Under the pieces are notes generated by a model. It searched no databases. It saw nothing but the letters and a program-made list of their open reading frames with translations, and was not told where the DNA came from. The position numbers and the translations under genes were made by a program. From positions 588,001-652,000 of the forward strand of contig JARFIW010001257.1 in the NCBI GenBank assembly GCA_036346225.1: a stretch of 64,000 nt of DNA, given 5' to 3'. Shown piece by piece: positions 41,328-52,449 of the stretch (position 1 is the stretch's first letter; the number at the start of each line of letters is the position of its first letter). The DNA is from Platerodrilus igneus (lineage: Eukaryota; Arthropoda; Insecta; Coleoptera; Lycidae).

Positions 41328-42347
41328 GAGGAAGTAGTAGAGGATGCTTAGCATCATATAATAATTCAGAATGTCGTAAACGACCACCAACACGCACAAG
41401 GTTATCAGAATCGATAAACGGAGCCAATTTTTGAATTGATTTTGCACACACTTTCCCTTTCTCAATACAATCTATTTCATTGAGAAAAACTTCATGCTGT
41501 ACTATTTTGACAATCACTAGTAATGCTTTATGTAACTCAGTCATAACAAGCGAACCTGTTTTTCTTTGATGAACTTCACTTCGCAAATTATTACCAAAGC
41601 GTAAGCAATAAGCCACAACACCTTGTATTTTACGCAATGATGAAAATCTCTTCAATAAGACATTTATCTCATCAAAGGGGACAACATTTAACAAATTTAA
41701 TTTTCTTTGTTCACTTTCTACTACTGGGTCTATTTCCAGTGCATCAAATGAAGAATATTCATTCGAGTTGTAAAGAAAAGTTGGACCGAACCACCACATT
41801 GAATGATTTACAAGATCGGAAGGCATTAGTCCACGCGAAGCACAATCTACGGGATTGTCCACTCCACTGACATGATGCCACTGATGAGGGGCAATCTTAT
41901 CCTGAATATGACTGATGCGATTACTGACAAATGTCTTCCAACGATGAGGAGACGATTTGATCCATGATAACACCACTGTCGAGTCTGACCAAGCATATAT
42001 CTGATCAGGAGTAATCAGGTTTTTGTAAACACAAGACACATATTCCACTAAATTGGATAAAAGCACAGCTGCACATAACTCTAAACGCGGTAAAGAAATT
42101 CTCTTAAAAGGAGCAACCTTAGATTTAGCGTATAATAATTTTACGGAAATGTTTCCTTCGAGTGTAACACAACGAATATATATATGGCAGCAGCATAACC
42201 TGCTTCAGAGGCATCACAAAACCCATGAAGCTGCACCGATTGTGCATTATCTATTTGAATATGTCGAGGATTGGTAAGATTGGCTAAACATGGTAATTGT
42301 AGGTTATAAGATAACCAACGATCAACTACTTCTGAGGGGTTTATCAT
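41328..42347 (-). pseudogene. BEL-2 RNase H and integrase start
   Basis: 42347-42141 encodes LSYNLQLPCLANL and VQLHGFCDASEAGYAAAIY (RNase H catalytic Asp). After a frameshift, 42066-41328 continues with YAWSDSTVVLSWIKSSPHRW, FVSNRISHIQDKI, NPVDCASRGLMPSDLV, WWFGPTFLYN and the integrase entry VRVGGRLRHSELLYDAKHP, ending PLLLPRD at the Copia-2 junction. The remaining integrase is at 36289-36174 and 24255-23265. Confidence 0.88.
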
Positions 42348-43504
42348 CCCAATCTAAACCTAAACTCCAAAGTTGTTGCATCAAATGTTTAGTAAGAAAA
42401 ATCACAGGAGTTAATAAACCAATCGGATCGAACACTAGCAATATCTAATAAAATACCTCGTTTGGTACAAATTTGAGCTGAAGGTTCTACCTTATATTGA
42501 AAACAGTATGTTCGAGGATCCCACTGAAGGCCCAATACCTTCACTGATAATGAATCTGAATCATCAAAACATAACGGTTGAAGATCTTCCACAGGAAGCG
42601 ACGATAATAATTCACAATGATTACTAGCCCACTTACGGAGCATAAATCCAGCACTGGATAACAAAGATATAAGTTGTTGTTGTAAGTTTAAAGCACTATC
42701 TATAGAATTACATCCAGTCACTACATCATCGATGTAGGTGTCAGACATAAGCACCTTAGCAGCTAAAGGATAATTTCTACAATTATCTTCAGCAAGTTGC
42801 AAAAGAACACGAATTGCTAAAAAGGGTGACGAAGAAACACCGTAGGTTACAGTATTCAATTGGTATTCTCCAATAGAATCGCTTTTAGAAAATCTCCACA
42901 GAATGCGCTGAAAAGCACAATGTTGTTCACATATTTCAATTTGACGATACATTTGTTTTATGTCTGCGGTCAGAACAAATTGATGTAACCTAAAGTTCAA
43001 AAGAATACCTGTTAAATCTCTCTGTAACTTAGGACCAACTAATAATATATCATTTAAGGATGCACCATTTGAAGATTTCGCAGAAGCATCAAACACGACT
43101 CTCAACTTTGATGTAGCACTATCAGGTTTGATGACACAATGATGAGGAATGTAGAAACCTGTCAATGGTTCACCACTAAATTTAGTCACTAACGACATAT
43201 GACCTGAATCTAGATAATCTTTCATAAAGGCTTTATAGTTATCCAAGATCACAATCTCAAGCTAAACGTCTTTCTAAGAATTCAAACGTCTTAGCGCCAT
43301 AGAATAGGAATCACCTAATTCCAAACTTGTTTCACGAAAAGGTAAATGCAAAACAAATCTACCTTCTTTATTACGTTTATAAGTTTCTTTGAAAATAGCC
43401 TCACATTGACTATCTTCGGAGAAAGTAACACTGTTTCTGGAACTTGTTTGGTTTCCCAGAATTGTTGAAGAACTGTATCCAATGGAACACTCACAGTTGT
43501 ACAC
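42348..43504 (-). pseudogene. BEL-2 reverse transcriptase
   Basis: 43504-43274 holds the pre-RT segment (CEAIFKETYKRNKEGRFVLH). A break near 43260 leads into 43252-42389 with FYIPHHCVIKPDSATSKLRV, FDASAKSSNGASLNDILL, TADIKQMYRQIEI (first Asp), VTYGVSSSPFLAIRV and SDTYIDDVVTG (YIDD), then KVLGLQWDP and KRGILLDIA. The frame is lost again at 42389 before RNase H. Catalytic boxes are preserved. Confidence 0.88.
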
Positions 43505-43550
43505 AATGATTTCACTTTTGCATTAGAAGAGCAACCAGTTTTTCCACCAA

Positions 43551-44060
43551 TTACCCAACCAAAACTGTATTCACTGCAGTAGGTTCACCAACATGTCCAT
43601 GCCGTAAACCAGGTAGCAACACAGAAGAATAACTATCTGCTCCTAATAAGAAATCTACTTCACGGGGGCGACCATAATAAGGATCGGCCAAAGATAAATC
43701 CTTAAGATGATCCCAACGTTTGAAACTGGGGCAGACGGTAGCGGAATTAGCGATTGAAGGCACAATAATCACGTCAATTTCAAATTGAATATTAGAATTT
43801 TGTATAGGTTTTATAAAACATGAAGCCACACCACAACTAGACATAGTCATTGTATTTAGACCATGAACATCTATTGAGGATGGAACTGCTTTTAGACCTA
43901 ATCTTTTCACACATGTTCGAGTCATAACACTTGCTTGACTTCCATTATCCAGTAACGCTCTACAAGTTTGAAAATTCCCGGCACTATCACGAATATGCAA
44001 AAGAACTGTGGACAGTAAGACCACGGAATGTTTGAACACTGTATTGGTTAGAACCGACAA
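43551..44060 (-). pseudogene. BEL-2 protease
   Basis: 169 codons: VLLSTVLLHIRDSAGNFQ, CRALLDNGSQASVMT (active site reads DNG where DSG is usual), KRLGLKAVPSSIDVHGL and DPYYGRPREVDFLLGADSY, the normal order of a DUF1758-type retropepsin. It ends at a stop near 43551 just before the RT region. Frame breaks separate it from gag on the right. Confidence 0.8.
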
Positions 44061-44156
44061 TTGTTCAGATGCACCAGATTGTTGAGAAACTTCCTTATCA
44101 GTAGAACTGCTAGGATGGGAAGATTCCGATTTTGTAAAATGTAAGTATGTATGATG

Positions 44157-45427
44157 TCACTGTTTACATATACGACATCGAAACTTTGACAAACACTTCG
44201 CCAAAGCATGTCCACCAGTTAAGTAATTGAAACACAGATTAGAATCCTTCGCCAATTTGTGGCGATCAAAAGGTTCTAATTGCAAGAAGCGATCACACTT
44301 TAGAAGTGAATGATCTTCTTTACAACACACGCACTTAAAATTGTACAAAGTATTGCTATTAGAATTCTTTGCACTAGTCACAAATGTAAAAGATTGATTA
44401 GCACGATTTGCATTTTGACCAAATTTCACTGATTGTTTTTGTTCTGGTTTTGATTTAAGAGATGATGTAGGCTGTCCTGTAATCACTAAATTAGTCTCTA
44501 ATGCCTTACAATGTTTTAACAAAAAGGCATATAAATCTTCATACGTTGGTAGCTCCACATCATGAAGTTCAACTTCAAAACGCTTTCTAGTAACACTATC
44601 TAATTTTGTAACAACAGATTTAATCGAGTAAAATTCCACATATCATAATTAAATTGCTCAAGTGCCAATGAATTTTCCGAGAAAATTGCTAGCAATGAAC
44701 GCAAAGAAGTTGCAGAATCCATATTAGCTTCTGGAGCATTATATATGGACTGCCAATAACTAGTAAGCAGAAAACGTTTGTTGTGATACCTGTCCACCAA
44801 TTGTTGAAAAGAAATTTTATAATTATCTGAAGTCAAAGCGAGTCCCTGAACCATCGCAAGGGCTTCTTTAGATAAAGAGGACACCATATACTGGTACTTC
44901 TCTATATCTGAAAGACTATTATTTTCATGAATTAAAGTACGAAACAAAGTATAGAATGTAGGCCAGTCTTTGAAACTGCCATCAAATTTTGGAATCACAA
45001 TTTTCGGTAATTTAATTTTATTACAACTTGCATTAACACCACTTTTGGGCAAATTAGCATTTTCACAATTCGGATGAGAATGATTTGAACTTGCACGTGA
45101 ACCTTTAGCACTAGATGGAACATCTACAAGTCTCTGTAGAGTCAAATCCCTATAAATCCCTTTTATAGAATATTGACAATCATCAAATTCTGTTTGAATA
45201 GTTTCCTGTTCCTCAATATCCTTATCTTCCACTTGAGATACAATTTCAAAATGAACCTCTTCAAATTGACCAACGAATAAAGATAAATCTTCAAAACGAA
45301 CCTCAAAATCATTTAACTTCGAAACAGGATCTTGTTGAGCTACTTGCGCAATTTTTAACAAAGCTCGAACCTTGTAAAGTAACACCTTGCGTTTATTTGC
45401 TAATTTTTCAATTTCCATTTTCACCAT
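44157..45427 (-). pseudogene. BEL-2 gag
   Basis: A frame open from 45481; the Met at 45427 (MVKMEIEKLANKRK) fits best. Acidic helical N-terminus, then DUF1759-type capsid (LPKIVIPKFDGSFKDWPTFY, SLSDIEKYQYMVSSLSKEAL, QQLVDRYHNKRFLLTSYW). A frameshift at about 44620 leads into 44639-44157 with the second half and zinc knuckles (CVCCKEDHSLLKC, CFNYLTGGHALAKC, CRICK). In the middle knuckle the first CxxC is CFNY, so one Cys is lost. Confidence 0.82.
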
Positions 45428-45908
45428 CGTAAACACAAAACACTCTAATGAAAATTGTATGTGCACAATGCAAATACACAAACAAGAAAATCACGAATTA
45501 TTCACAAAATGTCCAATAAATGCTTTAAATAGCAATTAAATCAAAAAATATATATAAATATTAATTTATACTTTCACCAAAAAACATCCCATCAATTCCC
45601 TTAAACAACCAATCACCTTTTAGCAAGAAATTCCTATACTCTTTGAAAGAATACCACAATCTGGCAACATAGCACCTAAAAGAGTTAGCAACACTGCACC
45701 GCTCACCATAAGTAATCTTATCAAATAAATAGCATTAATTTGTTCAAATTACCCAAAGTATTCACAATTAATAATAAAAATAAGCTATTTGGAGAGTTTA
45801 ATGTTTAGGTTAAACCGATTTTCAAACACGTGCAAAGCATAAAAATTTATCACTTGAAAAAAACGCGTCAATTTTAATGAACTGTGAATTGTATATTTTA
45901 AGAACTAA

Positions 45909-45932
45909 TTCAAAATTTGGATCGAAGGAACA
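45909..45932 (-). promoter_or_regulatory. BEL-2 primer-binding site, tRNA-Tyr-like
   Basis: TGTTCCTTCGATCCAAAT on the minus strand next to the 5' LTR resembles the tRNA-Tyr complement TGGTCCTTCGAGCCGGAT. All three BEL elements here thus appear to use tRNA-Tyr; this one is the most diverged. Confidence 0.55.
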
Positions 45933-45935
45933 AAA

Positions 45936-46298
45936 TGTTATTGAATAACTATAGAAATTGTTTGAAAAGCCGCACGAAATGTGAGTACAAAATGTTTAAC
46001 CTAATATGTGTAGTTAAAACGAAAATACACTCACCTGAGGAACTGTTTCACTTTCAACACAAGCGACTTTCTGCAATTAGTCACCACATAGATTGAAAAT
46101 TGCTGGCCGCATTCCCTGAAGTTTACAAGGCAGCACCTTTTATGTCCACCATGTTGTACACCGAAATAATAAGTGATAAGATGCACTTGTTTTTGACAAA
46201 ATGTTGGCGGGAGTGATAACGTCCCAACACACCAATTTTATAAACACGAAAAAAAAATAAATTTGAATTTGAATAATGAAATTAATCAATCCCAAACA
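45936..46298 (-). repeat. BEL-2 5' LTR
   Basis: 363 bp, TGTTATTGAATAAC to CCCAAACA on the plus strand, followed by ACAGT (46299-46303), the target copy matching 22741-22745. Confidence 0.92.
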
Positions 46299-46395
46299 AC
46301 AGTACTGCAATAGCAACAAATATTTTTTATTGTAAACTTTTGAACCATCATTGAATCACTTTTTAAGTTTTTTGTTACATAGTTATCCATTGTAT

Positions 46396-46665
46396 TCAAC
46401 TCTCCTTGATGTTTAAAATGTTAGTTTGTAGGTTAATAATTTTTGTATACACTTGTTCCTCTTTAGAGGTAATTTTGATTGCACTATCTAATAATATTTG
46501 TGCAAAAGACACTTCAGCAAAATTATGTTGCTTTATTGCATATATTAATTTGTCTGTTGCATCTCGCATTAACTGTGTCGATAATTTGTGAGTATCTTTC
46601 TTTTGAACACTCATATCACGTAACTCTTTAGCCATATTAGCAATCATAGTTTTATTTTCTTGCAC
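46396..46665 (-). CDS. Unrecognised helical protein fragment
   Basis: An 89-codon frame ending at a stop at 46396. The opening codon is GTG, so it is probably a C-terminal exon or a truncated gene rather than a complete one. The product is charged and mostly helical (MAKELRDMSVQKKDTHKLS, KLIYAIKQHNFAEVSFAQI), with evenly spaced hydrophobic residues as in a coiled coil. I do not recognise the family. Its upstream part is cut at about 46657 by the Gypsy-2 LTR fragment. It and the DNA up to 46304 are pre-insertion sequence next to BEL-2, one of the few places where a host gene piece or an unknown DNA transposon could survive. Confidence 0.35.
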   Translation of the reverse strand: MQENKTMIANMAKELRDMSVQKKDTHKLSTQLMRDATDKLIYAIKQHNFAEVSFAQILLDSAIKITSKEEQVYTKIINLQTNILNIKES

Positions 46666-46772
46666 AGATATGCGCGTTAATTTCCACTTATTGGATTAGA
46701 GCTACCAACTGCCGTGGTGTCTAGTATACCGCGCTTGCGGAATTGTAATTATTAACGTTTAATTGTAAGAAA
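46657..46772 (+). repeat. Gypsy-2 5' LTR remnant (3' end only)
   Basis: About 115 bp, from ACAGATATGCGCG to AATTGTAAGAAA, about 95% identical to 53081-53184. The upstream part of the LTR is absent; sequence left of 46657 is unrelated to the 3' LTR. Confidence 0.7.
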
Positions 46773-46780
46773 TGGCGCCC
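46773..46780 (+). promoter_or_regulatory. Gypsy-2 primer-binding site start
   Basis: TGGCGCCC directly after the LTR remnant equals the first 8 bases of the tRNA-Lys PBS; the following TTAACGT only partly fits (expected AACGTGGGG). Confidence 0.55.
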
Positions 46781-48399
46781 TTAACGTTTTTTTAAGATTG
46801 TATTAACTCTTTTTATAAATATACAATGTACTAACTAATGTTATTTATAGCTTTTTCACTAAAAAATTAATTATTTAATATCTGTTAACCTTGAATTTTA
46901 TGTGGTGTTTTGGAACGCACCACATTGCTTAGATGTCAAAAACAGTTGTTATGGTAACTGAAGATGGACTGCCATTTTGAAACTGTAATATAGCTTCTAT
47001 TTATAAAATATGTTTTAATATAATGTTCTTTCAATTTTGAATGTGGTGTGCTTTTGTTGACTTCAGTTATATTGTTGAGTGCATAGTTTGTATTTAAATG
47101 CAAATTCAAGTTTTTAGGAGGAATTTTCAATACCTTAACCTCACAAACTATACACGTGAGTACATTTAAACATTAATAAATAAGCATTCAAGTAATTTCA
47201 TGCCTTAAACACTGTTTATTAGGAAAATTATCTATTTATATTAGATTAAAACATAACCCTTGCTTGTTTTCCGATTTAAAAAAAAACTGTTTTTGAAATC
47301 GTAAATAAACTGTCTTGTTTGATAACACTTTTAAAGAAATTTTCTAGCAATCTAGCTTTCTAGTTATGATTTTCACTTTACTTTTAAAGAAACCTTATGT
47401 TTAAAAACGTTTAAGGTAGTGAATTGCCCTTTTAGAATATCTTTTGAAAACGCTAGACTAACAGGATCTTATTGTATTGTTAAATAACACATATTATGTA
47501 CCTTTTTATAATTTGGGGTGTTCTTTTGTAACTTAACAGTGATATATTTCTTTTATTAAACACTAATCTTGCCCTCTTACAGTACTAAACGTGTTTTTTT
47601 AGTGATTTAAATACTTACCGTAATTAAATTTAAATAGTATAACTTACAAATGCCTTTTAAAGAAGATTTTGCATTTATATATAGTTAACGAAATTATCTA
47701 ACCATATCTTTTACCTTCCAAAATGTTGTAATAAACTGGATCTCTTTATATCTGCTCCTTTAAATACTGAAATAAAAGAATTGTCGTTAACATTTTATAT
47801 TTAAACTCATTTACGATGGTTGTTGATAACTCCCGCAATATCGAAAGAACATTCCAACAATTTGGAATACTGTTTCTTTATACATGTATCGTGGAATATT
47901 TCTTTTGTATAGCAAGTATGAGTTTGTCTTGATAGCATATTTTTTTTAGATATCAATATTTCAACGCACTTTAAGATCTATTAAGCGTGATTTGCCATTC
48001 GAATTGGTCGCCAAGCTTTGTAAGTCTAGAACGAGACCCCAAGGGCCGGTCGTTAAGCATTATAAGTCTAGACGAGATTTACATAATAACTTTGTCGCTT
48101 TAGCAATTTGTGAATCATTTTTTTAAGAATGATGTTGAAATTTTTCTTTATTAGTTTGGGTGGAACTCAAACGAGAGCTTCCCATCCTGGTAAATATAAG
48201 CTTTACAAAATATCTTTCTGTTATTCAACAATTTTGTTAGTGAATCGAGTCTTGATTACTCTTATCTCTTCCCATATCAATTTAAACCTCATTAAATGGC
48301 ATAAAATTATCTTTAAAATCGTTCAACCCTACGTACATCTAAAAGCTTTTCACGTATTCTTCTTTGACAATGTACCTAATGTTCTTAGCTTTCACTTGG
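46781..48399 (+). other. Gypsy-2 leader, no gene found
   Basis: AT-rich, no domain-bearing frame. It includes an imperfect hairpin around 46900-46925 (GTGGTG and CACCAC arms) and two degenerate 46-bp units near 48006-48090 sharing TAAGTCTAGA and CGAGA. Homology to gag or pol is not visible, so the deletion joins leader to the RNase H end at about 48400. Confidence 0.45.
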
Positions 48400-49773
48400 C
48401 TTAATAACTTAAAACAACCCGCAGGTCGTTTGGCAAGATGGAACTTGCGTATCTCTCAATTCACTTTTGATGTTAGGCATAGGCCTGGCAAATTAAATAT
48501 CGTACCTGATGCCTTATCTCGTGATGTTGTCTCTCTTAACATTCCAAATTTAATTCCTGATACCTGGTATCTTACTATGATTAAAAAAGTTTCTGACAAT
48601 CCCGATAAATTTCCTACCTTTCGTGTAACTAATAATAGATTATATAAATTTGTATCTTCTTCACCTCATAAAATATCTAATATTCCTGAATGGAAACTTG
48701 TCGTCCCTACCGCTAACCGCAGCGAGGTGCTTAAATTATGTCACGATGACCCCATAGCTGCGCACCTTGGTGTTACAAAAACTCTCGCTAAAATATCTGA
48801 ATTATATTACTGGCCCACACTAAAACAATCTGTCTGTCGTTATATTAGGAACTGTAAAATTTGTGGTTCTCATAAGAGTTCACAGGACGCTCGCTCTGGT
48901 TTAATGGGGTAACTTTAAACGTGTATCTTATCCCTTTCAATTAATATCGCTTGACTTATTAGGACCTCTCCCCCGATCGAAAAAAGGTAACCAATATCTT
49001 TTAGTTATCACCGATTGGTTTTCTAAATTTGTTATGGTGCATCCCTTACGTAAAGCTGCATCTGCTGCTATAATTAAATTCCTAGAGCAAAATGTATTTC
49101 TTATCTTTGGTGTTCCTCAGATTATTCTTTGTGATAATGGGGCACAATTTATCTCTAAAGATTTTCAAAATTTTGTTAAGAGTTATAAAGTACAAAAAAT
49201 TTGGTTTAACGCAAAATCCTCAAGTAAACCCTACCGAAAGAGTAAATAGAGTTTTAGTTATTGCTATTTCTTCCTATATTGATTCAGACCATACTACATG
49301 GGACTTTGCGTACATCTAAACACGAAGCAACCCAATTCACTCCGTCATTTCTTATTTTTGGAAGATATACCCCAATCGATGGGAGTTACTATGGTTTAGT
49401 GCCTGACGATACTAACGTAATTGAATTTGACGATAAAGTACGCTGGGACAAAGACCAACAGTCATTACCTTCTATCTTTAACGACGTTAAAAAAAATTTG
49501 TTAAAAGCTTACGAAAAAAGTAAAGACCATTATAACTTACGTAAACGAAATATTTCCTTCGCCTTGGGCGAACAAGTTTGGAAAAGGAATTATGTCTTAT
49601 TGGATGCATCTAAGAAATTTTCTTCAAAATTAGCCCCTAAATTCATCCTTTGTAAGGTCACTCGTGTCATTAGTCCCCTTATCTACAAACTTCAAGATGC
49701 TGAAGGAAAACGCCAAAGCAGGTGGCATATTAAAGACCTTAAGCCATTCTCTGCTGACCCAAATGCTACTTAA
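48400..49773 (+). pseudogene. Gypsy-2 RNase H tail and integrase
   Basis: Starts inside the end of RNase H (PAGRLARWNLRISQF, RHRPGKLNIVPDALSR, a standard Gypsy motif). The integrase zinc region follows (HLGVTKTLAKISELYYWP, CRYIRNCKICG), a stop at about 48912, then the core in shifted frames: LISLDLLGPLPRSKKGNQY (first Asp), IILCDNGAQFISKDF (second Asp), and a PTERVNRVL segment with the Glu near 49235. 49261-49773 carries the C-terminal part (KSKDHYNLRKRNISFALGEQ, PKFILCKVTRVISPLIYKL, WHIKDLKPF). No chromodomain is seen. Confidence 0.85.
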
Positions 49774-51396
49774 GTTTTTCACATCCCTTCCCTTCACAAT
49801 TTACCTAATTTTTTTTTTCTCACCATCAATTAGTAACTTTAATCACTTATTTCCTCTCTTGTACTGTGTATACCTCTTACACGTTTAACTTTACTTACCT
49901 TAAATTAGCTATCTTTTTCTTTTCGGTTGACTTTTCCTTGACCATACCATTACTTATATATCACTTTATTCTCTACACCTTCAAATATAACTCTGTCGTT
50001 TCATTTAATTAACCCTCAAACTTTTTCTCCAGCATATTATTTGGTTTTTAGTATTTTTCCTTACGTCATTTAATTTTGTGTGGAAATTGTCGTAACTTTG
50101 GTTGTAATAACTCATTGAATTTTTATGATTGGTTTTAGCTGATGTTTAGAGTGGATGTTTTTCTTCTTTGGGTTCACATAGGAGCCACGGCCTATGCCAT
50201 TGTAAGAAATAGTCCATGTTCGCAGTTGCAAAAAACTAGGATTGTCTATTCCATGTATTTTTCCTCTGAATTATTACAGTCGCCCACATTATACTATATC
50301 ATTATTTGTTTCTTTTTCTACTAAATCGCCATAACTTATAAACATTTTTTTTTCATTGTTTTTTGTTGAACTTCGTGGTGAGGCGCTATCGCTTCTTATG
50401 GATATCTTATTAAATTCTCGGTTGTTTTAGCATATTGGGACAGTGTACCTGTATTTAATTGCTTATAATTAGGCATCTTTGTGTGTTTAGGGCGTTACCG
50501 TTTTAAGAAACTACCTTGAAACAGTTGGGTTTTTGTGTGATTGTATCTATAATGATACTTTTAAGTTGTTGTGTCAACTTTTGTCTGATTTTGTTATCGT
50601 AGTGGATGCACTCGTTAGGAAAATGATCGTACTAGTTCTCTTAAGAGTCTAGTTTTTTAAAATTCATGTTATACATTATCTTGTCGGATTAATATCGCAG
50701 GTGGTCCTTCAGACCGCGCTGTGTTTAAACAGGGACAATTCTCTACCTTCTCTCGGACGCGTGTCCAAAAACACTACTTTCTTATATCCCGCTGTCTCCG
50801 TTTCTGCCTTATTCTTCTTTCGGTGGACCTGTTCTCGTCCCGGAACACCCGTCTGCCACATAAGAGTGATGTTCCCTCACTCCGGGCTACTGACCACATT
50901 GGCTGGTTGAGTAGCGCTTTGCTATCCACCTTTTTCTGTCTCTTTAGCTCAATGCGAGCCCTTCCTCTACTTTCTTCTACCTGGAAGTGCTTCTTATGCA
51001 TTCCAAATACCTACCTCCCTCTTTCTACCGTTCCTATTTCTCTGCCTTTTCATTTCCGTCAGTCACCGTGTAGTTGTGCGGGAGGTTTTCACAGACACTT
51101 GGACCACGTCTCTGGGAATCTTTCGTGAGATCATGCGGTGCCGCTGTCAGCGCATGGGCACTGACAGTGTCTGTATGTATGAGTGTGTGAATGCGTGAGT
51201 GCACGTGTATATATATATATATCGTGTGGGTATCGGGTGATCATATCACCGATATCGATTAACGCCGGGTGCAGGGATGCACCCAAATGCCTTTGCCGGT
51301 CCCTCGTGCCGTTTCTTGCAAACGGGCCTGCTTCACAGGTCTCTCTTTTTAGAGGGTACGAGAAATGCCCATTTAACGGCTCCACGGAGCCACTCT
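49774..51396 (+). other. Gypsy-2 3' noncoding region
   Basis: T-rich to about 50700, then a GC-richer block (50700-51390) with TG-rich and (AT)n microsatellites (about 51170-51225) and short hairpins such as GGGTGCAGGGATGCACCC. Frames of 69-135 codons here show no domain and a biased, low-complexity composition; I read this as untranslated. Confidence 0.45.
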
Positions 51397-51790
51397 ATCG
51401 TTATCTTATCTATTATCTTTGGTAATGACTAAGTTAATATCTTTATCTTATTTATTATCTTAGATAATAACCTTAGTTTAATATAGTTATCTTACCGATT
51501 ACCTTTAACAATAACTTTAGTTAAATATCGTTATCTTACCAACTACCGTTAGTAATAACTTTTGTTTAATTTCGCGTTATCTTACCTATTATATTTAGTA
51601 ATAACTTTTGTTTAATATCGCGTTACCTTACCTACTATCTCTAATAATAACTTTAGCTTAATATCGCGTTATCTTACCTAGTATCTCAAATAATAACTAA
51701 AGCTTAATATCGTTATCTTATCTATTACCTTTGATGATAACCATTTAAGCTCAATATCGTTATCTTATCTATTATCTTTAACAACAATTT
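51397..51790 (+). repeat. Minisatellite, ~46-bp unit, about 8 copies
   Basis: Degenerate tandem repeats of about 46 bp with the pattern TATCGTTATCTTACCTATTA followed by TTTAGTAATAACTTTAGTTTAA (shown in two pieces). Units with an extra CG (ATCGCGTTATC) form a subgroup in the middle. It sits in the 3' region of Gypsy-2. Confidence 0.88.
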
Positions 51791-52449
51791 GAGATCTTGT
51801 TTTATCTTTTTATCTTCCTAACGTTTGGTATTTATGACCAGACGTGGGAATTATTTTTTCTTGATATTAAGTGAAAAAGCTAACCTGATATAGAAATGTA
51901 ATTTGTTAGGTAAGCAATGTAAGGATTTAGTAGGGTGGTACTTTTGGTACATTTGTTGATTCACAAGCATGTCTTGGACAAGTTTTGATGTGTATCGTTA
52001 GTAAACCAAAGTACCAGTAACAAAAATTTGCTAGAGTGTAGACTAACGCACTCTGATGGACATTTTTAAATTTGGGCACTTTTTGTCAACAAAGAATAGT
52101 TTTGATGCAACGCTCATGTGCGTTTGCATGTAAGAAACTTTAATGTTAGCTTTAGTTTAGATAGGTTAAGCAACTTGTCGCATTTGTTTTAATTTAAGTA
52201 GTGTTTCATGCTCCCCGACAAATTTGTGCTGTCGATTATTAGTGTAGTCAAAGACAATGGGGCTACATTTTCCGTTTCCTGGTAATTCGGAAGACGTGTT
52301 ATCGGTCGAAAAAACCAGGTGGTGCCTTAAATAAACATTTTGTAGGTTTTAAGTTAGGTTTTACGTGGGGTAGATAGGATTTAGATTTTAAGCTGTTACT
52401 GTGCTAACAGACTTTTTCTTTTTTTAAGTTTTTTCTTTTATGGCTTTGT
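51791..52449 (+). other. Gypsy-2, region before the recognisable 3' LTR
   Basis: No gene found. The LTR start probably lies in this stretch, but I could not find a TG terminus supported by the other LTR copies. Confidence 0.4.

Larger units (their letters stand above)
22746..46298 (-). mobile_element. BEL-2: BEL/Pao retrotransposon hosting BEL-3 and Copia-2
   Basis: LTRs at 45936-46298 (5') and 22746-23117 (3') face minus and are flanked by the 5-bp target duplication ACAGT (22741-22745 and 46299-46303). Its own sequence is 41323-46298 (5' LTR to integrase start), 36169-36289 (integrase zinc region) and 22746-24255 (integrase core, C-terminal domain, 3' LTR). The gaps are filled by Copia-2 (duplication ATCTC) and BEL-3 (duplication ACATG). 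Protein similarity continues across both junctions in the same frame. The LTRs differ by at least three substitutions and several small indels, more than in its guests, which agrees with it being the oldest of the set. Confidence 0.93.

Noticed and set aside
50701..51128. 69- and 135-codon frames in a GC-richer block
   Set aside because: Overlapping frames on both strands, Ser/Leu/Phe-rich, no domain; better explained by base composition of the Gypsy-2 3' region.
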